In this document: piece after piece, positions 18,366 through 26,985 of the stretch | Layout: each line of letters opens with the position of its first letter | How positions within the stretch are numbered: position 1 is the first letter of the stretch | Assembly (NCBI RefSeq): GCF_003952425.1 | Contig: NZ_CP034449.1 | Location: 1,488,001 to 1,552,000 of the forward strand | DNA length: 64,000 bases | Source: Mesorhizobium sp. M2A.F.Ca.ET.046.03.2.1 | Lineage (GTDB): Bacteria > Pseudomonadota > Alphaproteobacteria > Rhizobiales > Rhizobiaceae | Reading direction: 5' to 3' | Translations under genes and position numbers: made by a program | Notes under the pieces: model-generated | The model's input: the letters and a program-made list of their open reading frames with translations, nothing else | Databases searched by the model: none | What the model was told of the DNA's origin: nothing

Positions 18366-19531
18366 GCGGCGACCTCCTGCCTGACGGCGCCGAGCTTCTC
18401 CAGGCCATGCCCGATCGCGGCGTCGAGCGCCTTGAGCTGGCGGCGGTGGAACGCGCTGCCATCGACGTCGCGGATATTGGCCGCGGCCGCCTGGAGGGCG
18501 GCGGCGAAAGCGATCGGGTCGTCGGTCACCACGCAATTGTCGGGGCGATAGCCGATGCCGCGCAGCGAGCGGCTGGTGGCGACGGACGGCAGGCCGAGCT
18601 CGAAGGCCTCGATGGTCTTCAACTGCACGCCGCTGCCGGCGGTGCTGATCAGGGGAATAACGGCGGCGCCGCGCACGAAGGCCTGCGCGTCCGGAACCCT
18701 GCCGACGAAGGAGACGCCAGGATGCGGCGAACTGATGCTGGAAGGTATGCTGCCGGCGATCCTGATGCGGAAATCCGGCTTCAGATGCGGCACGACCTTG
18801 GTCAGGAACCAGTCGAGCCCGATGCGGTTGGGCTGCCAGGTCCAGGTGCCGATCAGCGCGGCGTCGCAATCGATATGTCGCGTCGCCTTTATCGGCGCCT
18901 GCGCACGGGTCACCAGCGGCAGCACCGCCGAGCGTGTGTCGGAGGCGACGCCAAGTGCCGCGCGGTCTTCCTCGGCCAGCGTGAAGACGAAGCGCGCCGC
19001 GCCGCAAAGGCGCTCCTCCATGACCTTGAGCAGCCTGGCCTCGCGGCGGAACATCCAGCGCTGCAGCGCGCTGCCCGCCGCGGCGGCATTTTCCTCGGCC
19101 GAGCGATGCTCGACATTGTGCGCGACGAAGACGAATGGACGGTCAGCGAGAACCTTCTCGAACGCGCCGGCGAACTGCACCGAATTCAGGATATAGCCGT
19201 CGAAGGGACCGGCGCGATCGATGGCGGCGCGGGTTTGCGCCTCAGAGACGACACGCAGCTTGACCGACGAAAAGGTCAGGCCGGAGGAAACCGCCTTGCC
19301 GAGCCAGACAAGTTTTTGCAGCGGCGAAGCGCTTTCGGTGCGGACCTCGACGGCGTCGAGCACGATGGTGTTTTGCGGATCGGACGGGGTCTTGCCTGGC
19401 CAGATGAAGCCGATCACGGTCACGCGCACGCCGGCGCGCCGCAGCGCGTCGATGGTCGCGGCATTGGCAATCTCGTAGCCTGAGGCGAGAGCGCCATCGG
19501 GCACGATCGATGTGGCGAACAGCAGATGCAT
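18362..19531 (-). CDS. Glycosyltransferase (GT4-like)
   Basis: A 389-residue GT-B-fold transferase. The N-terminal half begins MHLLFATSIVPDGALASGYE, with a HNVEHRSAEENAAA element near residue 125. The C-terminal half has the nucleotide-sugar-binding pattern IGTWTWQPNRIGLDWF, then VSFVGRVPD and a TAGSGVQLKTIEAFELGLPSVA motif with the conserved Glu. The start at 19531 follows AGGTGAG. It is the first gene of the minus-strand operon with wecG. A near-palindromic operator-like site lies about 105 bases upstream, between it and the divergent GT2 gene. Confidence 0.82.
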   Translation of the reverse strand: MHLLFATSIVPDGALASGYEIANAATIDALRRAGVRVTVIGFIWPGKTPSDPQNTIVLDAVEVRTESASPLQKLVWLGKAVSSGLTFSSVKLRVVSEAQTRAAIDRAGPFDGYILNSVQFAGAFEKVLADRPFVFVAHNVEHRSAEENAAAAGSALQRWMFRREARLLKVMEERLCGAARFVFTLAEEDRAALGVASDTRSAVLPLVTRAQAPIKATRHIDCDAALIGTWTWQPNRIGLDWFLTKVVPHLKPDFRIRIAGSIPSSISSPHPGVSFVGRVPDAQAFVRGAAVIPLISTAGSGVQLKTIEAFELGLPSVATSRSLRGIGYRPDNCVVTDDPIAFAAALQAAAANIRDVDGSAFHRRQLKALDAAIGHGLEKLGAVRQEVAA

Positions 19532-19636
19532 CTCACCTATCCTTAGGTGCAGCCGGTAGCAAAACGCGGTGAAGCCTTGATTAAATGGCACCGTCAAAGG
19601 CCAAAGACCCGGCTTTTCCGACAGCCGGGCGAGAAG

Positions 19637-19658
19637 GTGATTAACGAAACGTTATCAC
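19637..19658. promoter_or_regulatory. Inverted repeat in the divergent glycosyltransferase promoter region
   Basis: GTGATTAACG and CGTTATCAC flank a 3-base AAA spacer, giving a 9-bp dyad with one bulged T. It also contains TTAA-N7-TTAT, one mismatch from a CtrA box. It lies between two divergent transferase operons and could be an operator for both. Confidence 0.35.
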
Positions 19659-19662
19659 CGCG

Positions 19663-20700
19663 ATGCTATCGAGGGCGCAAACCCACGCTGCTCAAAAACG
19701 GATGATCCCTTTGCCGTCCGACGCTTCTGTATCGATCGCGGGACGGTCGCCGGAGCTTGCCGCCGAGACTGTCGAGGCGGTGGTGACGCTGCCGACCTTC
19801 AAGCGGCCGCAGCAGGTGCTGGAAACCCTGGCTTCGCTCAAGGCGCAGCGTACCGGCCGGCGCTTCGCCGTCATCGTCATGGAAAACGAGGCCGAGGCGC
19901 GCGAGGGTGCCGCCGCCGTGCTGCCGCTGTTCGAGAGCGGCGAGATGCCGGGACTTGTGATCGTCGCGCATGAGCGCGGCAATTGCAGCGCCTACAATGC
20001 CGGCTGGCAGACGGCGATCCTGCAGTTTCCCAACTTCAAGCACCTTCTTGTCATCGACGATGACGAGATCGCCGAGCCGGACTGGTTGGAGCGCATGTGC
20101 AAGGCCGCCGAGACGCTTCGCGCCGACATCGTCGGTGGCCCGCAAGTGCCGGTCTTCGCCGATCCGAGCCACGCCCGATGGGCCGAGCACCCGGTGTTCG
20201 CGCCGCCCTACCGGGAAACCGGTCGCGTTCCGGCGCTCTATTCGTCCGGCAATTTGCTGGTGGGACGCAACGTGCTGAAGGCCATGGGACCGCCCTTCCT
20301 CGATCTCAGGTTCAATTTCATGGGCGGCGGCGATTCCGACTTCCTCAGCCGTTCCGCGCAGAAAGGCTTCGTGCTCGGCTGGTGCGCCGAGGCAAAAGTC
20401 AACGAGACCGTGCCGGCCCGGCGCGTCGAGGCCGATTGGATCCGCGCCCGCAGCCTGCGCAATGGCGTGATCTCGACGCTGGTCGAAAAGAAGAAACGCG
20501 CCGGCACGCCGCTTGCCGGCCTCAAAGTGTTTCTCAAAAGCCTGGCGCTGCTCGCGGCCTCACCGCTCCGTGGCGCCATCCGGCTGGCGCGAACCGGCTC
20601 GCTGACGACCGGCCTCTACCCGGTCTATGTCGCGCTCGGCCGGGTGCTTGCCGAATTCGGATATGCCAATGAGCAGTACCGACAGCCTGAGAAGAATTGA
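19663..20700 (+). CDS. Glycosyltransferase family 2
   Basis: A 345-residue GT-A-fold transferase. The N-terminal nucleotide-binding domain has VVTLPTFKRPQQVLETLASL, ENEAEAREGA, and the DDDE motif in LLVIDDDEIAEPDWLE (about residue 132). A later FNFMGGGDSDFLSR matches the acceptor-side region of the family. The first in-frame ATG (19663) lies almost on the dyad described at 19637-19658 and lacks a clear ribosome-binding site; ATG 19702 is an alternative. The end overlaps the start of the next gene by about 38 bases. Probably adds a sugar to the same polysaccharide as its neighbours. Confidence 0.85.
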   Translation: MLSRAQTHAAQKRMIPLPSDASVSIAGRSPELAAETVEAVVTLPTFKRPQQVLETLASLKAQRTGRRFAVIVMENEAEAREGAAAVLPLFESGEMPGLVIVAHERGNCSAYNAGWQTAILQFPNFKHLLVIDDDEIAEPDWLERMCKAAETLRADIVGGPQVPVFADPSHARWAEHPVFAPPYRETGRVPALYSSGNLLVGRNVLKAMGPPFLDLRFNFMGGGDSDFLSRSAQKGFVLGWCAEAKVNETVPARRVEADWIRARSLRNGVISTLVEKKKRAGTPLAGLKVFLKSLALLAASPLRGAIRLARTGSLTTGLYPVYVALGRVLAEFGYANEQYRQPEKN

Positions 20701-21988
20701 GCGCGCGCCGCTCGGCGCCGCCTTCACCAAGGAAGGTGTGGCGACGGCGATCGCCGCGCTCCTGTTCACCGTCATCATGGTCTCGTTCCGGCCTTTCCAG
20801 CCGGCGGGAGCGGAACTCACCGGCGACGGCGGCGACATCGTCAACCAGCTCGGCTTCGGCTCGCTCGGCGCGATCTCGATCTTCTCGCTGCTCGCCTTTG
20901 CCGATCCGCGCGTGGTGCGTTCGCTGGTCAGCCCCTCCTGGGCGCTGATGCTGGGCTTCTTCTTCCTGTCGGTGGTGCTCGCCACTGATCCGCCGGTGGC
21001 GATGCGCGCCGCCTCCTTCACCATGATCGGCATCATCACCATGGCGACGATCCTGGTGCTGCCGCGCGACGCCGATTCCTTCGCCCGCGTGATCATCTTC
21101 ACCGCCGTCGTGGTGATCGGCCTTTCCTATATCGGCCTGGTCGTCTTCCCGCATGAGGCCCTGCACACCGCCGACTCGCAGGAGCCGGAGCATGCCGGCC
21201 TGTGGCGCGGGGTCTTCACGCACAAGAACATCGCCGGGCCGGTGATGGCCTGTTTCAGTTTCGCCGGGCTCTATCTGTTCCGACGCGGCCAGCGCTGGTG
21301 GGGCGCCGGCATCTTCTGCGCCGCGATGATCTTCATGCTCCACACCGGCTCCAAGACGACCGCCGGACTTGTGCCGTTCTCGATCATGATCGTCGTGCTG
21401 CCCAGCCTCATCGGCATGCGGCTCGGCACGCCGATCCTGTTCGCGCTGGCGATCGTCGCGACCGCGGTCGGCACGCTCGGCATCGTCTTCATCCCGCCGG
21501 TGAAGCATCTGGCGGCGATCTATTTCCCCGATCTCACCTATACGGGGCGTACGACGCTTTGGGAGTTCGCCGGCGAGATGCTGGCGAAGAAGCCGTGGAC
21601 CGGCTACGGCTACGAAAGCTTCTGGGGGACGCCACTGCTGCTCAACCAGGACCAGCCCTTCGACAGGCCCTGGGACATCCGCACCATCGTGCATGGCCAT
21701 GACGGTTATCTCGACATCGCCGTGCTGATGGGCATCCCGGCGCTCTGCGTCGCCGTCTACACCTTCCTGATCGCCCCGTTGCGCGATTACATGCGCATCC
21801 TGCCGCGCAAGGAAAACATCTTCCTCGGCGACTTCTTCATGATGGTGGTGCTGTTCACGGCGCTGAACGGCTTCCTGGAAAGCTTCTTCTTCCATCGCGG
21901 CGATCCGGTCTGGCTGTTTTTCGTTCTCGGCGTGCTTGGCCTCAGGCAAGTCTCGCTGCGGCCGATCCCGGTTCGCCTGTCGCGATAG
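20663..21988 (+). CDS. O-antigen ligase / ExoQ-like polysaccharide polymerase
   Basis: A 441-residue polytopic membrane protein with 10-12 hydrophobic segments, of the Wzy/WaaL/ExoQ superfamily. It includes the periplasmic-loop region typical of the family (about residues 285-345: TYTGRTTLWEFAGEML, GYGYESFWG, HGHDGYLDIAVLMG), with His and Arg residues used in catalysis in relatives. It may polymerise the repeat units made by the neighbouring transferases. The start overlaps the GT2 gene (ATG at 20663 or 20669), so the pair is an operon. Confidence 0.82.
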   Translation: MPMSSTDSLRRIERAPLGAAFTKEGVATAIAALLFTVIMVSFRPFQPAGAELTGDGGDIVNQLGFGSLGAISIFSLLAFADPRVVRSLVSPSWALMLGFFFLSVVLATDPPVAMRAASFTMIGIITMATILVLPRDADSFARVIIFTAVVVIGLSYIGLVVFPHEALHTADSQEPEHAGLWRGVFTHKNIAGPVMACFSFAGLYLFRRGQRWWGAGIFCAAMIFMLHTGSKTTAGLVPFSIMIVVLPSLIGMRLGTPILFALAIVATAVGTLGIVFIPPVKHLAAIYFPDLTYTGRTTLWEFAGEMLAKKPWTGYGYESFWGTPLLLNQDQPFDRPWDIRTIVHGHDGYLDIAVLMGIPALCVAVYTFLIAPLRDYMRILPRKENIFLGDFFMMVVLFTALNGFLESFFFHRGDPVWLFFVLGVLGLRQVSLRPIPVRLSR

Positions 21989-22098
21989 AGCGTTTCACCA
22001 TTTCACCGGAACGGCGAACCCCGCTATCTCCGTCCTGACGCAGTTGCGTGCGGAAAGCCGCTCGCCCTTTCCGCGGAATTGCACTCAATCCTGGACGA
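21989..22098. repeat. Intergenic palindromic sequence
   Basis: It begins AGAGCGTTTCACC and includes a perfect 8-bp hairpin at 22050-22074 (GCGGAAAG / CTTTCCGC) followed by GGAATTGC. The pieces resemble those of the elements at 25551, 42946 and 59871. It sits between the ExoQ-like gene and proC and may also end the polysaccharide transcript. Confidence 0.35.
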
Positions 22099-22170
22099 TC
22101 GATCTTCCTCATGCTGGGCTTTTCGCTGGCCGCGCAAGCGTCTAAGGAGAGCCATGCTAAGGAGATCTTG

Positions 22171-22986
22171 ATGACGATCAGGCTCGTTCTCGCCGGCTGC
22201 GGCAATATGGGTTACGCCATGCTCTCGGGCTGGCTGAAGTCCGCAAGGCTCGAGCCGTCGGCGGTGTTCGTGGTCGAGCCCAACGCGGAACTGCGCCAGC
22301 GGGCCGAACATCTCGGCTGCCGCGTTTCCGCCGACGCCGGGGCCATTCCGGCCGATGCCGTGCCAGACCTCGTCGTCATCGCAGTAAAGCCGCAGGTGAT
22401 CCGCGACGTGACGGCGCAGTACAAGCGCTTCGGCGATGGCAGGACGACTTTCGTCAGCATTGCCGCCGGCACGCCGGTCGCCACCTTCGAGGAAATCCTG
22501 GGCGAGCTCGCGCCGGTCATCCGTTGCATGCCGAACACGCCGGCCGCGATCGGCAAGGGCATGATGGTGGTGTTTTCCAACCCGCTGGTCTCCGATGACG
22601 TCCGGCGCTTCGTCCTTGAGCTGCTTTCGGCAAGCGGCGTCGTGACGACGATCGACGACGAGGGCCTCATGGACGCGGTGACGGCCGTCTCCGGCTCCGG
22701 CCCGGCCTATGTCTTCCACTTCATCGAAGCGCTGACCGTTGCGGCCGAGAAGGCCGGCCTGCCGGCCGAGACCGCGAAGCTGCTCGCCATGCAGACCGTC
22801 TTCGGCGCCGCCTCGCTCGCCGCTGAAAGCGACGAGGAGCCGGGCGTGCTGCGTCAGCAGGTGACCAGCCCCAACGGCACGACCGCCGCCGCGCTCGGCG
22901 TGCTGATGGGCGGCGACCGCCTGACAAAGCTCGTCACCGAAGCCGTGGAAGCGGCGCGGCTGCGGTCGATAGAGCTCGGCAAGTAG
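22171..22986 (+). CDS. proC: Pyrroline-5-carboxylate reductase
   Basis: Reduces 1-pyrroline-5-carboxylate to proline with NAD(P)H, the last step of proline synthesis. The protein has 271 residues. The Rossmann motif is VLAGCGNMGYAMLSGW, and the family signatures RCMPNTPAAIGKG, TAVSGSGPAYVFHFIEAL and LRQQVTSPNGTTAAAL are all present. The ATG at 22171 follows AAGGAGATCTTG; the longer open frame upstream is not part of the protein. Confidence 0.96.
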   Translation: MTIRLVLAGCGNMGYAMLSGWLKSARLEPSAVFVVEPNAELRQRAEHLGCRVSADAGAIPADAVPDLVVIAVKPQVIRDVTAQYKRFGDGRTTFVSIAAGTPVATFEEILGELAPVIRCMPNTPAAIGKGMMVVFSNPLVSDDVRRFVLELLSASGVVTTIDDEGLMDAVTAVSGSGPAYVFHFIEALTVAAEKAGLPAETAKLLAMQTVFGAASLAAESDEEPGVLRQQVTSPNGTTAAALGVLMGGDRLTKLVTEAVEAARLRSIELGK

Positions 22987-23299
22987 CGATCCGACAAACA
23001 ATCCAGCCTGGGATGCGCCAAATCCACCAGGCCTGATCGACGATTGCCATATCGGCTAACCGATTTCCCGAACAATCGGTGGGTTTCCCTTTGGCCCAAA
23101 GGATTGCCGATTGACTTTGGCATAGACCGCCCAGATAAAACTTTCGTTCGCTGACAAAGGCAAATGTTCACTCATCTTGACTGAGCATTCCGTCCTCGTC
23201 GGCGAGTGGGGAGTGCCTTGGCCGGGAGGGTCGAGGCGTCATTGAGTTGCGGGCATCATTCACGCTTCGAGCCGAAGCCGATGCCCCTGGGGAGGTAGA
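22987..23299 (+). promoter_or_regulatory. Intergenic region with candidate promoter of the PTS operon
   Basis: A 313-base stretch without a credible gene. A sigma-70-like pair, TTGACT (23111-23116) and GATAAA (23134-23139), is separated by 17 bases and lies about 160 bases before the PTS IIC gene. A small dyad, ACCGATT ... AATCGGT, sits just upstream (about 23058-23080) where an operator could be. GGGGAGGTAG is the ribosome-binding site of the IIC gene. Confidence 0.35.
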
Positions 23300-24706
23300 A
23301 TGGACACCATACTTGCAGGCTTAAAGGGAGCCATCGACACGCTCGGCGCGACTGTGCTCTTGCCGATCGTCATTTTCATCATCGCCGTGATCCTTGGAGC
23401 CAAGGTCAGCAAGGCATTCCGCGCCGCCATCACGATCGGCGTCGCCTTCATCGGCATCAACCTCGTGCTCGGCCTGATGTTCGCCTCTATCGGCTACGTG
23501 GCCAAGGCGATCGTCACCAACACCGGCATCCATCGCGACATCATCGATGTCGGCTGGCCGTCTGCCGCCGCGATCGCCTTCGGCTCGTCGGTCGGCCTTT
23601 GGGTCATCCCGGTCGGCATCCTGGTCAACATCGCGCTCCTGCTCACGCGCATGACACGCACGCTCAATGTCGACGTCTGGAACTTCTGGCATTTCGCCTT
23701 CGTCGGCTCGCTGGTCGTCGCCGCCACCAACAATCTGGCCTACGGCATCATCATCGCGGCGCTTGTCGCGGCACTTGCGCTGCTCTTCGCCGACTGGTCG
23801 GCGCGCGCGGTGCAGCAGTTCTACGGCGTGCCGGGCATTTCCGTGCCGCATCTCGCCTCGGCGCAGATCCTCCCGATCGCCATCATCCTCAACTGGATCA
23901 TGGATCGCATCCCGGGCATCAACCGCATCAACATCAGCACCGAAACCATCGAACGCCGCTTCGGCGTGTTCGGCGAGCCGGTGATACTCGGGCTGATCAT
24001 TGGCCTGGTGCTCGGCCTGATCGCCTTCTACAACGCTGGCGATCTCGGCACGGTGCTGGCCAAGGTGCTCGGCACCGGCATGACGCTGGCGGCGGTGATG
24101 CTGCTCCTGCCGCGCATGGTGAAGATCCTGACGGAGGGCCTGCTGCCGGTCTCGGACGCCGCACAGGAATTCGTGCGCAAGCGCACAGGCGACCGCGAGC
24201 TGCAGGTCGGGCTCGACTCGGCCATCCTGATCGGTCACCCCGCCGCGATCTCGTCGTCGCTGATCCTGGTGCCGATCGCGATCATCCTGTCGATCATCCT
24301 GCCCGGCAACCGCGTCATCCTGTTCGCCGACCTTGCCGTCATCCCGTTCATCGTCGCGATGACCGCGCCGCTGGTCAGGGGCAATGTCTTCCGCATGGTT
24401 GTCATCGGCACGGTGACGCTCGCCGTCGGCTTCTACGTCGCCAACGCGCTGGCGCCGCTGTTCACGAGTGCAGCCGTCGCCTCCGGCTTCAAGCTGCCGG
24501 CGGATGCGCTGCAGATCACCTCGGTGGTCGACGGCTTCCTCTGGGTTCCCTATGTGATCATCGAAGCGATCCAGGGGCTCGGCGTGATCGGCATCGTCGT
24601 CATCGCGGTGGTGATCGCTGCGCTGTTCCTGTTCTACCGCCGCAATCCGCTCGGCTGGGAGCGCGCGGCAGGCGCCGAGGACGAGCCGGCCGAAGGCACC
24701 GCCTGA
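23300..24706 (+). CDS. gatC: PTS transporter subunit IIC, galactitol family
   Basis: A 468-residue membrane protein with 10 or more hydrophobic segments. It takes up a sugar or polyol and phosphorylates it with its IIA and IIB partners. The sequence reads like GatC: LGATVLLPIVIFIIAVILGAKV near the N-terminus, GWPSAAAIAFGSSVGLWVIP, LNVDVWNFWHFAFVG, and NRINISTETIERRFGVFGEP in the middle. The substrate may be galactitol or another polyol. It heads a IIC-IIA-IIB operon. Complete sugar PTS permeases are unusual in the Rhizobiales. Confidence 0.88.
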   Translation: MDTILAGLKGAIDTLGATVLLPIVIFIIAVILGAKVSKAFRAAITIGVAFIGINLVLGLMFASIGYVAKAIVTNTGIHRDIIDVGWPSAAAIAFGSSVGLWVIPVGILVNIALLLTRMTRTLNVDVWNFWHFAFVGSLVVAATNNLAYGIIIAALVAALALLFADWSARAVQQFYGVPGISVPHLASAQILPIAIILNWIMDRIPGINRINISTETIERRFGVFGEPVILGLIIGLVLGLIAFYNAGDLGTVLAKVLGTGMTLAAVMLLLPRMVKILTEGLLPVSDAAQEFVRKRTGDRELQVGLDSAILIGHPAAISSSLILVPIAIILSIILPGNRVILFADLAVIPFIVAMTAPLVRGNVFRMVVIGTVTLAVGFYVANALAPLFTSAAVASGFKLPADALQITSVVDGFLWVPYVIIEAIQGLGVIGIVVIAVVIAALFLFYRRNPLGWERAAGAEDEPAEGTA

Positions 24707-24787
24707 GCCGGCCCCATCCTGAACTGACAATGACCTGTGCGCCCGAGCCACACGGCGGGCGCACGGTCCGCATCAATGGAGTGACCC

Positions 24788-25249
24788 TTGTCGAACGGCC
24801 TGATCCAACTCCTGGACCCCGAGGCAGTCGTCCTTGGCTCCGACGCCTCGACCAATGAGGAGATCATCCGCATCCTGGCCGCCAGGCTGGAGGCGTTGGG
24901 CTACGTCAAGAGCAGCTACGCCGACGCTGTCGTGCGGCGTGAGATGACGATCCCGACAGGCCTGCCGCTGGAGCGCGCCGACAATGTCGCGGTTCCGCAT
25001 ACCGACCCCGAACATGTGCTGAAGCCGGGTGTCGCGATGGGCACGCTCAAGCGGCCCGTCACCTTCGCCAATATGGAAGATCCCGACGAGAAGCTGCCGG
25101 TGGGCCTCGTCTTCCTGCTTGCCATCAATGACAAGGACAAGCAGATTGACACGCTGCAGACCGTCATGGTCACCATCCAGAATCCCGCGGCGCTGGATGG
25201 CTTGAGGACGGCCAGGACCTTCGACGACGTCCGCGCCATTCTCGGCTGA
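24788..25249 (+). CDS. gatA: PTS subunit IIA (galactitol / fructose-type)
   Basis: A 153-residue cytoplasmic phosphocarrier of the EIIA mannitol/fructose/Ntr fold. The phosphorylated histidine is in NVAVPHTDPEHV (about residue 75). It would receive phosphate from HPr or NPr and pass it to the IIB subunit. The start is TTG at 24788, supported by GGAG six bases upstream and the natural N-terminus it gives; no suitable ATG is nearby. It lies 81 bases after IIC and 13 bases before IIB. Confidence 0.88.
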   Translation: MSNGLIQLLDPEAVVLGSDASTNEEIIRILAARLEALGYVKSSYADAVVRREMTIPTGLPLERADNVAVPHTDPEHVLKPGVAMGTLKRPVTFANMEDPDEKLPVGLVFLLAINDKDKQIDTLQTVMVTIQNPAALDGLRTARTFDDVRAILG

Positions 25250-25262
25250 CAAAGGAAAGAAC

Positions 25263-25550
25263 ATGTCCAGACAGAAAACCATTCTTTTTGCCTGCGGCAC
25301 GGGCGTCGCGACCTCGACCGCGGTCAATGCGGCGGTGACCGAAGCGATGAAGAAGCGCGGCCTCACCTTTCATGCGCAGCAGGCCAAGGCAACGGAAGTG
25401 CCCGGACTGGCCGACAACGTCGATTTCATCGTTGCCACCACACCGATCTCGGCATCCGTGAAGAAGCCGGTGATCAAGGGGCTCCCCTTCCTCACCGGCA
25501 TCGGCAAGGACAAGGCGCTGGACGAGATCGAGGCGGAACTGCGCAAATAG
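25263..25550 (+). CDS. gatB: PTS subunit IIB (galactitol-type)
   Basis: A 95-residue cytoplasmic protein. The phosphocysteine motif is at the N-terminus, ILFACGTGVATST, exactly as in GatB-like IIB domains. It takes phosphate from the IIA protein and gives it to the substrate in the IIC pore. AAGGAAAG lies just upstream of its ATG. It ends the PTS operon; an intergenic palindromic repeat follows at once and fills the gap to the convergent oxidoreductase gene. Confidence 0.9.
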   Translation: MSRQKTILFACGTGVATSTAVNAAVTEAMKKRGLTFHAQQAKATEVPGLADNVDFIVATTPISASVKKPVIKGLPFLTGIGKDKALDEIEAELRK

Positions 25551-25645
25551 AGCAATTCCAGGAAAAAGTGTGAGCGGTTAAATTCGGCGCCTTCGCCGTA
25601 ACCTTCCGTCCGGAATTGCGTCAAAACAAAGGGATAGAGCCGGTT
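25551..25645. repeat. Intergenic palindromic element (AGCAATTCC family)
   Basis: Starts AGCAATTCCAGGAAAA and has the paired CCGGAATTGC about 60 bases later, then AAAACAAAGGGATAGAGC. It shares these blocks with the copy at 42946-43048 and more loosely with 59871-59945. It separates the convergent IIB and oxidoreductase genes and may serve as a terminator for both. Confidence 0.6.
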
Positions 25646-26985
25646 CAGCCTGACAGGGCCGGCGAAGCGATCTTCGCTCCGTGGAGCATGTCGTCCTGCA
25701 GCCGGCGCAGGGCGTAGAGCCTCGTCGTCCGGTCCGGCGCGGCATTGTCCTCGGTCAACAACTCGCCCTTCTTCACCGGCTTCAGCACCTTGCCGCCTTC
25801 GAGCAAGCCGACCGGCACGGCGCGGCTTGCCCGGGCATCGCCAACGGTCATGGTCCAGGAGCGGTAGCAGGTCTCGCCGATGGCATCGAAGGTCTCCCCG
25901 GCGGCAAGGTCGCGCTTGGCCACCGCGCAGACCTCCGCCACCGGCCTCGGCAGCGGCACCATGTCGGGCTTGCCATAGAGCATGATGCGGGCGGCGGTCA
26001 GCGGAACCTCCAGAGAAGTCAGGTGATAGGGCCGGAACAGGCCATAATAAGGGCCCTTGCCGACATGGAGATCGTCCATGCGCTCGACGACGCGGGGATG
26101 GATCGCCTCGACGATGACGAAGACGCCGGGCGCCACGCCCTTGCCGATCGTGTAGTCGACGACGCCTTTCCGGGAGAGGAGGCCGCCATCGGCTTTCGGG
26201 ATCAGCACCTTGGCCAGTTGATCGCGATCGGCCCTGGGGCCATGCATGCCCGGGATATCCGGGACCAGGCCGGTGGCATTGGCGATGGCGCACATCTCGA
26301 CCATGGTCTTCGAGCCGTCGACGAATTCGACCAGCATGCGCGGGTTCATGTTCCGGCGCGCGGCCTCTTCCCGGTAGTCGTCCGGAACGGCGTCATGGTT
26401 GAGCGGATTGTTCTTGCCCTTGCCCGCCGCGACGATGCTTAACCCAAGCGCCGAGGCGAATTCGATCAGTTCCATGCAGCTTGACGGCTCGTCGCCGGCG
26501 CCGACGGAGTAGACCACTCCCAGCCGGTCGGCCTGCTGCTTCAGGTAACAGCCGATGGTCACGTCGGCCTCGACATTCATCATCACCAGATGCTTGCCAT
26601 GTTCCATGGCCATCAGATCGAAATCGGCGGCGACGCCCGGCTTGCCGGTGGCGTCGATGATCACGTCGATCAGCGGGTTGGTGACCAGCATCTCGTTCGA
26701 GGTGATGGCGATCCGGCCGTCTTCGATCGCCCGGGTGACCTTGGAAGCGGTTTCGGCCTCTACCGCCATCGCCTCGTCGCCATAGGCGATGCGGACCGCC
26801 TCGCGGGCGGTATGCGGGCGCCGCGTGGAGATGGCGGCGATCGATATGCCCGGCATCAGCATACCCTGGGTAACCAGATCGGTCCCCATCTCGCCGGAGC
26901 CGATGACACCGACGCGCACCGGCCTGCCCTCGGCGGCGCGGCGGGCGAGATCGCGGGCAAGCCCGGTCAAGGCGATATTGGTCAT
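25645..26985 (-). CDS. Homoserine-dehydrogenase-like oxidoreductase with SAF domain (COG4091 type)
   Basis: A 446-residue protein. Residues about 15-160 form an NAD(P)-binding domain (RVGVIGSGEMGTDLV) like homoserine dehydrogenase. The middle has GAGDEPSSCMELIEFASALG. The C-terminal 90 residues are a SAF domain (KRDLAAGETFDAIGE ... LLEGGKVLKPVKKGELLT). COG4091 members work in sugar-acid or polyol breakdown, but their reactions differ. It faces the PTS operon, so it may act on the PTS substrate or a product of it; this is inference from position only. ATG 26985 is used; the frame extends upstream to 27021. Confidence 0.8.
   Translation of the reverse strand: MTNIALTGLARDLARRAAEGRPVRVGVIGSGEMGTDLVTQGMLMPGISIAAISTRRPHTAREAVRIAYGDEAMAVEAETASKVTRAIEDGRIAITSNEMLVTNPLIDVIIDATGKPGVAADFDLMAMEHGKHLVMMNVEADVTIGCYLKQQADRLGVVYSVGAGDEPSSCMELIEFASALGLSIVAAGKGKNNPLNHDAVPDDYREEAARRNMNPRMLVEFVDGSKTMVEMCAIANATGLVPDIPGMHGPRADRDQLAKVLIPKADGGLLSRKGVVDYTIGKGVAPGVFVIVEAIHPRVVERMDDLHVGKGPYYGLFRPYHLTSLEVPLTAARIMLYGKPDMVPLPRPVAEVCAVAKRDLAAGETFDAIGETCYRSWTMTVGDARASRAVPVGLLEGGKVLKPVKKGELLTEDNAAPDRTTRLYALRRLQDDMLHGAKIASPALSG

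Noticed and set aside
20534..21949. A 471-codon minus-strand frame across the ExoQ-like gene
   Set aside because: Same antisense-of-membrane-protein composition; no start signal or family motif.
23321..24751. A 476-codon minus-strand frame across the PTS IIC gene
   Set aside because: Composed mostly of Asp, Arg, His and Gln, which is the antisense of hydrophobic membrane codons.
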